Below, piece by piece: positions 33,528 through 41,975 of a DNA stretch of 55,016 nucleotides. The translations under genes were made by a program, and so were the position numbers. Origin of the DNA: CAYXFD01 sp964464175 (lineage in GTDB: Bacteria > Cloacimonadota > Cloacimonadia > Cloacimonadales > JAJBBL01); assembly GCA_964464175.1 (NCBI GenBank), contig CAYXFD010000021.1, forward strand, positions 1 to 55,016. Direction: 5' to 3'. Each line of letters starts with the position of its first letter. Within the stretch, counting starts at the first letter, position 1. The notes under the pieces were generated by a model. That model searched no databases, had not been told where the DNA came from, and saw only the letters and a program-made list of their open reading frames with translations.

Positions 33528-33604
33528 GGGTGATTAGCTCAGTTGGTTAGAGTGCTACGTTGACATCGTAGAGGTCACAGGTTCGAATCCCGTATCACCC
33601 ACCA
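33528..33604 (+). tRNA. tRNA-Val (anticodon GAC)
   Basis: A 77-nt cloverleaf. Acceptor stem GGGTGAT pairs with ATCACCC; the D arm is GCTCAGTTGGTTAGAGT; the anticodon stem CTACG/CGTAG encloses TTGACAT with anticodon GAC; T arm ACAGG-TTCGAAT-CCCGT is normal. CCA is encoded at 33602-33604 and a T7 run follows at once. It reads GUC and GUU codons. Confidence 0.95.
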
Positions 33605-33635
33605 TTTTTTTAAGGCATTGCAGGAGAGGTCATTC

Positions 33636-34310
33636 GTGGAAAAAAACCATACACATCACAAAGAACGCCTGAGAAAAAGATATGAAGAGACCGGTTTGGA
33701 CGGTTTTCATGATTATGAAGTCCTGGAACTGATATTATCCTATTCCCTTATCTATAAGGACACCAAACCACTGGCTAAGGAGCTTATTGCCGAATTCGGT
33801 TCACTGATCGGGGTCTTGAATGCTCCGGTAGAAAAGCTCTCTCAGGTTAAAGGTGTTACCAGACGAACAGCCGTTATGATTAAGCTTTTCCGGGATACGA
33901 TGACCTTTGCCCTTTCGGACAAGATCATGACGGAAAACTGGTTATCGTCATGTAATGATGTCTATAATTATCTCAAGCACTATTACAAGGGTAAGCAGAA
34001 TGAAGAGTTCAAGGTTATATATCTCAACTCCCGAAATTACATAATCTCAGAAGAAACTCTCTTCCGGGGAACTGTTAATGAAGCCAAGATTTATGTCAGA
34101 AATCTGCTGCAGAATGTGATCAAAACCGGAGCTGCTTCCATAATCATTGCTCATAACCACCCGGGTGGAACACTGAAAGCTTCGGAAGAGGATATCCTGA
34201 TCACCGAAAAGATAAAAAAGGTCTTGAAGTATATAAATGTCAATGTCCTCGACCATCTTATCATCGGAGATAATGATTACATTTCTCTGGCAAGCGAAAG
34301 AAAGATATGA
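33636..34310 (+). CDS. radC: RadC-like JAB/MPN-domain protein
   Basis: A 224-residue RadC-family protein with an N-terminal helix-hairpin-helix region (residues 25-95, containing LSQVKGVTRRTAVMI) and a C-terminal JAB/MPN metalloprotease-like domain. The JAMM residues are visible in IIAHNHPGGTLKASEED and the earlier acidic strand. Despite the name, a general repair role is doubtful; the biochemical function of RadC is unsettled. GTG at 33636 is chosen because AGGAGAGG lies at the right distance; the frame extends upstream to 33618 from a TTG. It is the first gene after tRNA-Val. Confidence 0.87.
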   Translation: MEKNHTHHKERLRKRYEETGLDGFHDYEVLELILSYSLIYKDTKPLAKELIAEFGSLIGVLNAPVEKLSQVKGVTRRTAVMIKLFRDTMTFALSDKIMTENWLSSCNDVYNYLKHYYKGKQNEEFKVIYLNSRNYIISEETLFRGTVNEAKIYVRNLLQNVIKTGAASIIIAHNHPGGTLKASEEDILITEKIKKVLKYINVNVLDHLIIGDNDYISLASERKI

Positions 34311-34384
34311 ACTCCCTGTATTTAAAGAGAGAGACCTGGATTGCAACTAACTGATTACAAACAAAGGATAAAGGAGAAAAAGTG

Positions 34385-35182
34385 ATGGAATATCTTGTCG
34401 GATTTTGTCAGTTTGAACCGGAACTGTTTAACATTGATAAAAATCTGCAGAAAATAGCCGGTATGCTCGAAGGGGTAAGGGCTGATCTGATGGTCTTACC
34501 GGAATTAGCAGTCTCAGGCTATGTCCTCAATAATCGTCAGGAACTGGAAAAGGTTGCCGAAGAAATCAAGACAAGCAAAACTGTTGAAATGTTCCGGGAA
34601 CTTTCCCAGAAAAATGAGACAAGTTACGTAGTGGGATTTGCTGAAAAGGAGAGAAAGAAGATCTTTAACTCCGCCTTTCTCTGCAATCCGGACGGAGAGC
34701 TGTCTGTTTATCGAAAAACACACCTGTTTAAAAGAGAAAAAGAGATATTTGCTCCGGGTGACAAAGGTTTTCTGGTGAAACCTGCTAAAAACGGGGTCAA
34801 AATCGGACTGATGATCTGTTTTGATTGGATTTTTCCCGAATCTGCCAGGACATTGACCCTGCAAGGTGCTGAGATCATCTGTCACCCTGCTAATCTGGTT
34901 CTTCCCTGGTGCCAGCAGGCTATGATAACCAGATCAATCGAAAACAGGATCCATACTATCACCGCTAACCGGGTGGGAACAGAAAGAAACGGTAATCTCG
35001 AAATGACTTTTACCGGACAGAGCCAGATCACTAACCCACAGGGTGAAATAGTCAAGAGAGTTGGAATATACGAAGAGACTGTTTGTGTCGCTGCTCTTGA
35101 CCCTGAAAAATCACAGAACAAATGGGTCACGGAATTCAATCACCTGCTCGAAGATCGTCATCCCGAATTCTATCAAAGTTAA
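34385..35182 (+). CDS. Carbon-nitrogen hydrolase (nitrilase superfamily)
   Basis: A 265-residue amidohydrolase of the nitrilase fold. The catalytic triad E40 (VLPELAVSGY), K111 (YRKTHLF) and C145 (LMICFDWIFPE) is complete. Relatives act as omega-amidase, beta-alanine-forming amidases or deaminated-glutathione amidase, and the substrate cannot be assigned here. The start is the ATG at 34385 with AGGAG upstream; a GTG three bases earlier belongs to the same leader. It stands alone between radC and the radical SAM gene. Confidence 0.88.
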   Translation: MEYLVGFCQFEPELFNIDKNLQKIAGMLEGVRADLMVLPELAVSGYVLNNRQELEKVAEEIKTSKTVEMFRELSQKNETSYVVGFAEKERKKIFNSAFLCNPDGELSVYRKTHLFKREKEIFAPGDKGFLVKPAKNGVKIGLMICFDWIFPESARTLTLQGAEIICHPANLVLPWCQQAMITRSIENRIHTITANRVGTERNGNLEMTFTGQSQITNPQGEIVKRVGIYEETVCVAALDPEKSQNKWVTEFNHLLEDRHPEFYQS

Positions 35183-35346
35183 TCTTTACTCTCTACTACA
35201 ATCTAATTCCACACAAATATAAATTATCTGGCAAGGTGTGATTAATTGAACTCTATCCCAGAGTAAACGGAAAGAAAAAAGAGAAAAGTATTTGACGGAA
35301 AATGTCTCTCTAAGAGTATCTCATCAAATGATTAAAGGATAGAGCA

Positions 35347-36303
35347 ATGACCTATAAACATCTTTTCGGACCTGTTCCTTCCCGCCGCTTGGGAGTTTCT
35401 CTCGGTGTCGATGTTGTCCCCTTTAAATACTGTTCGATGAACTGTATCTATTGCGAGATTGGAAAAACAACCGAGTTAACCTTAACCCGCAAAGAATATG
35501 TCCCCTCGGCCGGGATAATCAGCGAGCTTCAGGACTATCTTTCCGGAAATCCGGCTCTTGATTACATTACCTTTTCCGGTGCCGGCGAACCTACTCTGAA
35601 CAGCCGGATCGGAGATATTGTCAGCTTCCTGAAAGACAGATATCCTGACTATAAAATAGCTCTGATCACTAACAGCTCTCTCCTCCCGGATGAAAATCTG
35701 AGAAAAGAGATTCGCGAGATTGATCTGCTGCTTCCGTCACTGGATGCCATCACTCCTGAAGTCTTCGAGAAAATAAACCGCCCCTTTCCCTCGTTACAGA
35801 CAGAAGAGATCATTAAGGCTCTCATTGCCTTCCGGCAAGAGAGCAAAGCCGCTATGTGGCTGGAAATATTTCTTCTCCCCGGTATCAATGATGATGAAAA
35901 AGAATTAGAGCTCCTTAAAAGGGCTGTCGAAAAGATCAACCCCGACAAGGTGCAGTTAAACAGCTTAGATCGTCCGGGTACAGAACGCTGGCTGATCAAA
36001 GAGTCAGAAGACAAAATGCTCCGGATAGCTGACTTTTTGAAACCCTTGCCCGTTGAGATAATAAGCCGTAAAAGCAGAGAAGTGAAGTTTCCGGAGATCG
36101 ATCAGGAAAGGCAGGAGATACTCATCAGCACTCTTAAACGGAGACCCTGCACTGCCGAAGATATGGCAGCAATATTGAATCTCCATATTGATGAGGTCGC
36201 TAAATATCTCGATTTTCTCCATAAAGAAGGTACTGTTTCCGCCGAAGAACAGGAGAGAGGTGTATTCTACCGGCTGAAAAGTGACCGGGAAGAAGGTAAT
36301 TAA
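35347..36303 (+). CDS. Radical SAM protein (COG0731-like) with a C-terminal winged helix
   Basis: A 318-residue radical SAM enzyme. The [4Fe-4S] cluster motif is C29-x3-C33-x2-C36 within KYCSMNCIYCEIG, and the glycine-rich SAM segment is TFSGAGEPTLN near residue 80. The N-terminal GPVPSRRLGVSLGVD is a hallmark of the Wyosine-related COG0731 group. The last 65 residues (RRPCTAEDMAAILNL...) look like a winged-helix domain. Its role is unknown. It precedes the desulfurase-SelD fusion by 14 bp, so a link to sulfur, selenium or tRNA modification is possible. Confidence 0.8.
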   Translation: MTYKHLFGPVPSRRLGVSLGVDVVPFKYCSMNCIYCEIGKTTELTLTRKEYVPSAGIISELQDYLSGNPALDYITFSGAGEPTLNSRIGDIVSFLKDRYPDYKIALITNSSLLPDENLRKEIREIDLLLPSLDAITPEVFEKINRPFPSLQTEEIIKALIAFRQESKAAMWLEIFLLPGINDDEKELELLKRAVEKINPDKVQLNSLDRPGTERWLIKESEDKMLRIADFLKPLPVEIISRKSREVKFPEIDQERQEILISTLKRRPCTAEDMAAILNLHIDEVAKYLDFLHKEGTVSAEEQERGVFYRLKSDREEGN

Positions 36304-36317
36304 CCGGATAAAAGAAG

Positions 36318-38561
36318 ATGAAAAAACCTATCTATCTCGATTACAACGCAACCACACCGCTGGCTCCCGAAGTTATTGAAATAATGAAAGAGGTTATGCA
36401 GGAAGATTTTGGCAATCCCTCCAGCCTTCATTCCTACGGTCTCCGGGCTAAGGAGAGAATTGAAACAGCCAGAGAACAGATTGCCCGGTTGCTCGGTGCT
36501 CATAACGATGAAATATTCTTCACTTCCGGTGGCACCGAAGCAAACAATATTGCCATCAAAGGTGCCGCTTATGCCAACAGAAAGAAGGGAAATCACATCA
36601 TTACCAGCCGCATCGAACATCCGGCAGTCAAGGAAGTCTGCCGTTTCCTGGAGAAAGATAATTACCGGGTTACTTATCTACCGGTTGATGCAGAGGGAAT
36701 AGTTATTCTCGATGCTTTGGCAGAGGCAATAACACCGGAAACAATCCTGATTACCATCATGCACAGCAACAATGAGACAGGTTCTTTACAGCCAATCACA
36801 GACATCGGAAAAATTGCCCGGGAGCATAGGATACTCTTTCATACCGATGCCGCTCAGTCAGCCGGGAAAGTTAAGCTCGATGTCAATGCCCTGCAAGTCG
36901 ATCTGCTCTCTTTAGCCGGTCATAAATTCTATGCACCCAAGGGAATTGGAGCCCTCTTTATTCGAAGAGGTACCGGTTTAGCCAAGATTATTCACGGAGC
37001 AGAACACGAAAAGGGAATGCGTCCCGGTACAGAAAATGTCGTTGCCATTGCCGGGATGGGTAAAGGAGCGGAACTGGCTGACCGTAATCTGGCACACAAC
37101 AGCAGGATAATGAAAGAGAGGCGCGACTCTCTCTATGCGGGAATAAAGGAAAGCCTGAAAAAAGCCGGCTTAGCTGCTAACGCTCTGAAATTGAACGGAC
37201 ACCCTGGGTCAAGACTTCCTAATACCCTTAACGTTAGCTTTCGTAATATTGACACTGCTGCCCTCCTCTCACTTATCAACGATAAAGTGGCTGTTTCTGC
37301 CGGCGCCGCCTGTCACTCCGATAAAGTCGAGATATCTTATGTCCTGGAAGCCATGAAGGTTCCCCTGGAATATGCCCTCGGTACCCTCAGGTTTTCAACC
37401 GGGAGGGAGACTACAATTGAAGAGATCAGGGAAGCTGTAATAGTTACTACCCGCTATCTTCTTGAATTGCTGCCGCAGACAGAAAGACCGGCAGCCGTTA
37501 CCGGGGAAGAGAAAGAGATAAAATTGACCGCATATACCCATGGTCTCGGCTGCGCCTGTAAAATCCAACCTTCGATTCTGGAGAAGGTTTTAAGGCAGCT
37601 TCCTGTTCTGTCCGATCCGAATGTACTGGTCGGACCGGAAAGCTCGGACGATGCCGCCGTGTATAAAATCGACGAGAAGAGAGCAATTGTTTTGACCACC
37701 GATTTCTTTACTCCGATAGTTGACGACCCCTATCAATTCGGAGCAATAGCCGCTGCTAACGCCCTGAGTGATATCTATGCTATGGGAGCAAAACCGCTTT
37801 TTGCTCTCAATATTGTCGGTTTCCCCATAGGTCGTCTCCCCCTCTCTGTACTGACAAAAATCCTGCAGGGTGCAGCCGATAAAACCACTGAAGCGGGAAT
37901 ACCTATCCTGGGGGGGCATACGATCGAAGATCCGGAACCAAAATACGGACTGGTAGCTGCCGGAATCATCGATATAGACAAAATAATGACCAACAAAGCT
38001 GCCCGGGAGGGTGATATTCTTATCCTGACCAAACCTCTCGGTACCGGGATCATTACAACTGCCCTGAAAAGGGGTATTGCCTCTAAAGAGCAGATGGAAC
38101 AAGCGATCCTCTCTATGAGTTGCCTTAATAAGAAAGCCGCGGAAATAGTTTTTAACTTTCCGGTTAACAGCTGTACCGATATTACAGGGTTCGGATTACT
38201 CGGTCATCTTTCGGAGATGACTACCGGCAGCGGAATGGATGCTGTTATCTATTACAAAGAAATACCACTGCTGCCGGAAGTTGAAAAATTTGTTGTCCGG
38301 AACTCAGTTCCCGGTGGAACAATTAATAATAAGAATCATTACGAACGACATGTAAAATGGTCTGATAATCTCTCCGATACCGAAAAAATAATCCTTTTTG
38401 ATGCCCAGACTTCGGGGGGATTGCTGATTTCAGTGCCCGAACAATATGGTAAGGAAATACTCACTAAATGCCGCAAGAAAGGCCTGGAAACGGTCTCTAT
38501 CATTGGCAGGATCTCCGGCAGAGGAAAAGGAGAGATAGTTGTCAAAACCGGTTGTGAATAA
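36318..38561 (+). CDS. Cysteine desulfurase - selenide, water dikinase fusion (IscS/NifS-SelD)
   Basis: A single 747-residue frame encodes two enzymes. Residues 1-385 are a class-V aminotransferase-fold desulfurase: PLP lysine K203 in SLAGHKFYAPKG and the persulfide cysteine C332 in VSAGAACHSD. After a short linker, residues ~400-747 are SelD: GCACK supplies C412 and K415 (matching E. coli C17 and K20), followed by SSDDAAVY and the late nucleotide-binding region CTDITGFGLLGHL. The first half could mobilise Se from selenocysteine and feed it to the second half to make selenophosphate. No in-frame TGA occurs at the SelD nucleophile, which is plain cysteine. No selA, selB or tRNA-Sec lies in the window. 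Confidence 0.92.
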   Translation: MKKPIYLDYNATTPLAPEVIEIMKEVMQEDFGNPSSLHSYGLRAKERIETAREQIARLLGAHNDEIFFTSGGTEANNIAIKGAAYANRKKGNHIITSRIEHPAVKEVCRFLEKDNYRVTYLPVDAEGIVILDALAEAITPETILITIMHSNNETGSLQPITDIGKIAREHRILFHTDAAQSAGKVKLDVNALQVDLLSLAGHKFYAPKGIGALFIRRGTGLAKIIHGAEHEKGMRPGTENVVAIAGMGKGAELADRNLAHNSRIMKERRDSLYAGIKESLKKAGLAANALKLNGHPGSRLPNTLNVSFRNIDTAALLSLINDKVAVSAGAACHSDKVEISYVLEAMKVPLEYALGTLRFSTGRETTIEEIREAVIVTTRYLLELLPQTERPAAVTGEEKEIKLTAYTHGLGCACKIQPSILEKVLRQLPVLSDPNVLVGPESSDDAAVYKIDEKRAIVLTTDFFTPIVDDPYQFGAIAAANALSDIYAMGAKPLFALNIVGFPIGRLPLSVLTKILQGAADKTTEAGIPILGGHTIEDPEPKYGLVAAGIIDIDKIMTNKAAREGDILILTKPLGTGIITTALKRGIASKEQMEQAILSMSCLNKKAAEIVFNFPVNSCTDITGFGLLGHLSEMTTGSGMDAVIYYKEIPLLPEVEKFVVRNSVPGGTINNKNHYERHVKWSDNLSDTEKIILFDAQTSGGLLISVPEQYGKEILTKCRKKGLETVSIIGRISGRGKGEIVVKTGCE

Positions 38562-38757
38562 TTAACACCACTCAACAGAATTTTGCGAACTGCTCAACTG
38601 TTCATTTGCCGCTTTCAATCAGCTCACTGAAGATATAGCCCCTGCTGATAAGTACAAGAAGAAAACTTACCGAAAATTAATAAATCCTTAACCGGCTATT
38701 AAATCTTATAACGTCTTAGATTAGATAGTGTGAATAAGGACACAGTGAACAAAATCC

Positions 38758-38786
38758 TTGACACTATATAAGGGAAATTATATATG
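38758..38786 (+). promoter_or_regulatory. Sigma-70-like promoter
   Basis: TTGACA (38758-38763) is followed by exactly 17 bp and TATATG (38781-38786). It is the best plus-strand promoter in the window. Transcription should start near 38793 and serve the small leader frame and the 934-aa secreted protein. Confidence 0.65.
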
Positions 38787-38823
38787 TCCCGTGAGATAGA
38801 ATATCTTATCAGGAGATGTAAGA

Positions 38824-38964
38824 ATGATTTGTGGTTTTATACTAAACCCGCAAGGGTCTTTGTCTTTACCGGAAGGAGGGATCCGTTCCACTTTTGATAG
38901 ACTCTTTAGAAGTGAAGTAAACAATAAATCGTTAACTATTTGTAATTCAATTTTTGGAGGTTAA
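38824..38964 (+). CDS. Possible 46-aa leader ORF
   Basis: The frame starts at an ATG with AGGAG eight bases upstream and encodes MICGFILNPQG...NSIFGG, 46 residues. Its TAA stop (38962-38964) is one base before the ATG of the secreted protein, and it reads through that gene's GGAGG site. No family resemblance or signal peptide is seen. Translation could couple to, or regulate, the next gene. Chance openness over 46 codons is possible (roughly one in nine by codon counting). Confidence 0.35.
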   Translation: MICGFILNPQGSLSLPEGGIRSTFDRLFRSEVNNKSLTICNSIFGG

Positions 38965-38965
38965 A

Positions 38966-41770
38966 ATGAAAAGGACTTTTTTATTGGTTTTAGTTACTCT
39001 CGTTTCCCTGAGTTTCTTATGGAGCCAGACAATTGTCGATATTGCCCAGAACGGTGATTTCGAGAATTGGACCGGCGGCAATCCCGATAACTGGTATGGA
39101 GCTCGTTCTAGTATCGGTACATCAAATGTTGTAGAATATACCGATGCAGCTTACTCCGGAACATCATCATGCCAACTCATTCGGACAAGCAGCTCTCATG
39201 CCCGTTTTACCACAGAAGCTTTCAGTATTCTGGCAGACACAGAATATACCGTAACCTATTATGCCAGAGGACAGGGTAATATCAGAAATGCCTTTTATCG
39301 TGGCGGTAGTTATTCCAGCTATTCGAGCTACACACCTTTAAATAGTGATGATTGGACTCAGATAGTCTGGACATTTCAATACAGCAGCCCCGCAAGTGAT
39401 GTTGAGGTTATCTTCTCAGTTCAAAGCACAAATGCGGCAAGAGATCATATTCAAATTGATGCGGTCACCATTACCTACGAGAGTCCCGATTCAGCACAAT
39501 TATTTACAAGTGTTAACGAATTGACCGGATTCGCTTATGTGGTAGATGCAGGACCTTCAGATCCCCAATCCTTTGAGTTATCAGGCTCTGAGCTTGACGG
39601 CTCGAATGTTACTGTTACCGCTCCGACCAACTTCCAGGTTTCCGAATCTGAAAACAGCGGCTACGGCGGCAGTGTTACCCTTTCAGCTTATGATGGTTCC
39701 AATACCGATATCTGGGTACGTCTTGCTTCCGGGTTAGCTTTAGGAGCTTATTCCGGAAATGTTTCAATAGCGGGCGGTGATGCCGAAACCATTCAAGTCG
39801 CAGTAAGCGGTGACGTGGTTGGAGCATTTGGAATTCCTTATTCCAATGATTTCCGGGCTGAAACTGATGTTGATTTAGCCAAAGCCCAGGGTTTCGAGTT
39901 TAGTAATTATCAGGTACACGAGACGTCAGACCCCTATTTCCGCTTTATCACCGTCGGTAGTTACCTCGAATCTCCGACCATAGATTTTACCGAATATGAC
40001 TATCTTGAGTTAGTTTTTTATACTAATAACTATGGCAGCGGATCCGGTAGAGAACTCTCCGTCATGCTTTCCGATGATGACGGAACAAGTTATGGCACGG
40101 CTGAGGTTGTCTCTGTTGACTCAGGATCTTTTGTGATTCAGGAAGTTATCGTTGATCTGACCGATACTTATGATGTGGTCAATGGGAAGTTCAAGCTGGA
40201 AATGACCGGCGGTACCGGAAGTATTCGTTTCCGGGATTTTTCAGTCGATGAGTATGAAGTCTTAGTCCCGACTATCTTGGTTAACCCCGAAACATTGTCC
40301 GGTTTCACTTATGAAGTAGGAGCAGGACCTTCTGCTGAGCAGCAGTTCTCAATCAGCGGTCTTAACTTAACAGATGATATCACGATTACCGCTCCGACCA
40401 ATTACGAAATCTCCGAAACTACCGGAGCAGGCTTTACCAACCAGATTATCCTTCAGCAGAGCGGCGGCTCCGTCGCAGAGACAACTATATTCGTCATCCT
40501 GAAAGATGAGTTATCTGCCGGTACCTACAACAATGAGATTATCTCGGCAACCTCAGACGGAGCAGTTACTAAGGAAGTAACCTGTAACGGTAGCGTTACT
40601 GAACCAGTTACCTATCCTTCCGGCGTGATTTTCTTCGATAACGACTTTGGAACTGAAGAAAACTGGACAGATTTAGAGCCGACCGGATGGACAGGATACA
40701 ATCCTAAAGCCTATTCTGATGGAAACTGGTATTTCCACAGCACTGCATCTGTGAGAGGAACCCTTGCCTATGAATTATATGGAACCTCATCTTATGCGTT
40801 TAGAGACAGAGGAACTTTTACGATATACAACACCGCACCTATCAACGGAATGACCGGTTTCACCCTGCAGCTGTTTGATTGGATGTTGAATGATGGTACA
40901 GACAGAGCCCTTAATGTCAGCTTTAATGGCGGCACAGACTGGGAAACTGTTCTGACTATCAATAAAGCCTGGTTTGATGAATATCAGGTATATCAGGAAT
41001 TTGTTTATGTTTTCCCGGCTCTCAGAGATGCCCGGGATTTTGCAGCGGAAGATTTCCAAATTCAGATTCTCGGTGGTGATGGAACGAACGACAGCCGTAT
41101 TAATATCGGCTATTTTGAAGCATACGGTGATGAGCAAGAAGACCCACCGCTTCCCGTAGAGCTTTCATCCTTTACCGCTTCCATCTTTGCTAACCAGTTC
41201 GTTCAGTTAGTTTGGGTAAGCGAGACGGAAACAAACCTGTCAGGTTACAACGTATTCCGCAGCACAATGAATGAACTTGCCGATGCTGTATTGATAAACC
41301 CGGAAATGATTAAAGCAACAAACACTTCCAGTCAGCAGAGTTACGAATTCATTGACGAAGATGTTTTCAGCGGAGAGACTTATTTCTACTGGTTGCAATC
41401 TCTTGATCTCGATCTGACTTCTAATTTCCATGGACCGGTTTCTATTCTTGTTAGTCACGAAGAAGAGGGAGATACTCCTCCGGTAGTTTTGAGAACAGAA
41501 CTCGTAGGTGCTTTCCCGAATCCGTTTAATCCTGATACAAGAATTGCCTTTACCGTTGCCGAAGAAGCAGAAGTTAAGATCAGTGTATATAATGCCCTGG
41601 GACAACTGATGCAGGTAGTTGCAGAAGGAGTTTACAGCAAGGGACAACATCTTGAGGTATGGAACGGTAAAGACCAGCACGGCCGAACAGCAGCTTCCGG
41701 TATCTATTTCTATAAGATGGAGACCGATACCGGTTTTGAGATGATCAAGAAGATGGCCCTTATTAAGTAA
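38966..41770 (+). CDS. Large secreted protein with C-terminal NPFNP sorting tail
   Basis: A 934-residue exported protein. Signal peptide ~1-21. Residues ~30-165 look like a carbohydrate-binding-type beta sandwich (AQNGDFENWTGGNPDNW). Two copies of an ~100-residue repeat follow (around 170-275 and 430-540), each with AGPS..., TAPTN(F/Y) and a closing V-x-G. Further sandwich modules lead to a fibronectin-like segment (LPVELSSFTAS) and a tail with AFPNPFNPDTRIAF and ASGIYFYKM. The C-terminal ~200 residues match those of the protein at 13431-14609. ATG 38966 is preceded by GGAGG at the correct distance; a TTG at 38954 overlaps that site and is rejected. Confidence 0.85.
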   Translation: MKRTFLLVLVTLVSLSFLWSQTIVDIAQNGDFENWTGGNPDNWYGARSSIGTSNVVEYTDAAYSGTSSCQLIRTSSSHARFTTEAFSILADTEYTVTYYARGQGNIRNAFYRGGSYSSYSSYTPLNSDDWTQIVWTFQYSSPASDVEVIFSVQSTNAARDHIQIDAVTITYESPDSAQLFTSVNELTGFAYVVDAGPSDPQSFELSGSELDGSNVTVTAPTNFQVSESENSGYGGSVTLSAYDGSNTDIWVRLASGLALGAYSGNVSIAGGDAETIQVAVSGDVVGAFGIPYSNDFRAETDVDLAKAQGFEFSNYQVHETSDPYFRFITVGSYLESPTIDFTEYDYLELVFYTNNYGSGSGRELSVMLSDDDGTSYGTAEVVSVDSGSFVIQEVIVDLTDTYDVVNGKFKLEMTGGTGSIRFRDFSVDEYEVLVPTILVNPETLSGFTYEVGAGPSAEQQFSISGLNLTDDITITAPTNYEISETTGAGFTNQIILQQSGGSVAETTIFVILKDELSAGTYNNEIISATSDGAVTKEVTCNGSVTEPVTYPSGVIFFDNDFGTEENWTDLEPTGWTGYNPKAYSDGNWYFHSTASVRGTLAYELYGTSSYAFRDRGTFTIYNTAPINGMTGFTLQLFDWMLNDGTDRALNVSFNGGTDWETVLTINKAWFDEYQVYQEFVYVFPALRDARDFAAEDFQIQILGGDGTNDSRINIGYFEAYGDEQEDPPLPVELSSFTASIFANQFVQLVWVSETETNLSGYNVFRSTMNELADAVLINPEMIKATNTSSQQSYEFIDEDVFSGETYFYWLQSLDLDLTSNFHGPVSILVSHEEEGDTPPVVLRTELVGAFPNPFNPDTRIAFTVAEEAEVKISVYNALGQLMQVVAEGVYSKGQHLEVWNGKDQHGRTAASGIYFYKMETDTGFEMIKKMALIK

Positions 41771-41797
41771 TTAAGCAGCAGAAAAATAAATATATTC

Positions 41798-41839
41798 AGA
41801 GAGCCTGAATTCCCCCGGAAGATCAGGCTCTCTTTTTTT
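41798..41839 (+). terminator. Rho-independent terminator after the 934-aa secreted protein gene
   Basis: AGAGAGCCTGA (41798-41808) pairs with TCAGGCTCTCT (41823-41833) over 11 bp, followed by a T-run to 41839. It lies 28 bp past the stop codon and isolates this gene from mnmG. Confidence 0.92.
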
Positions 41840-41975
41840 GTCCAACTTCGGGAAAAGAATGATAATCACGGAGATAAACGGTAGATACGAACAAAGAGTG
41901 AAAGTTCTTGACACCCTCTTTTCTCTGCAGGATTTTCCTGTTCCCTAAGTATCAGGCAAGAAATGGAACTTAATA

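Larger units (their letters stand above)
38562..38965 (+). other. Leader region upstream of the 934-aa secreted protein
   Basis: The first ~190 bp hold nothing recognisable. A strong promoter lies at 38758-38786, followed by a leader of about 170 nt with a small hairpin ACCC-GCAA-GGGT (GNRA-type loop) near 38852 and a 46-codon frame with its own ribosome site that ends one base before the next gene. Confidence 0.5.

Noticed and set aside
37551..37565. Selenocysteine codon in SelD
   Set aside because: The SelD nucleophile position is a normal Cys codon (GCACK); no in-frame TGA was seen in the fusion.
37590..38102. 170-codon minus-strand frame
   Set aside because: Antisense to the SelD half of the fusion, which has full catalytic motifs.
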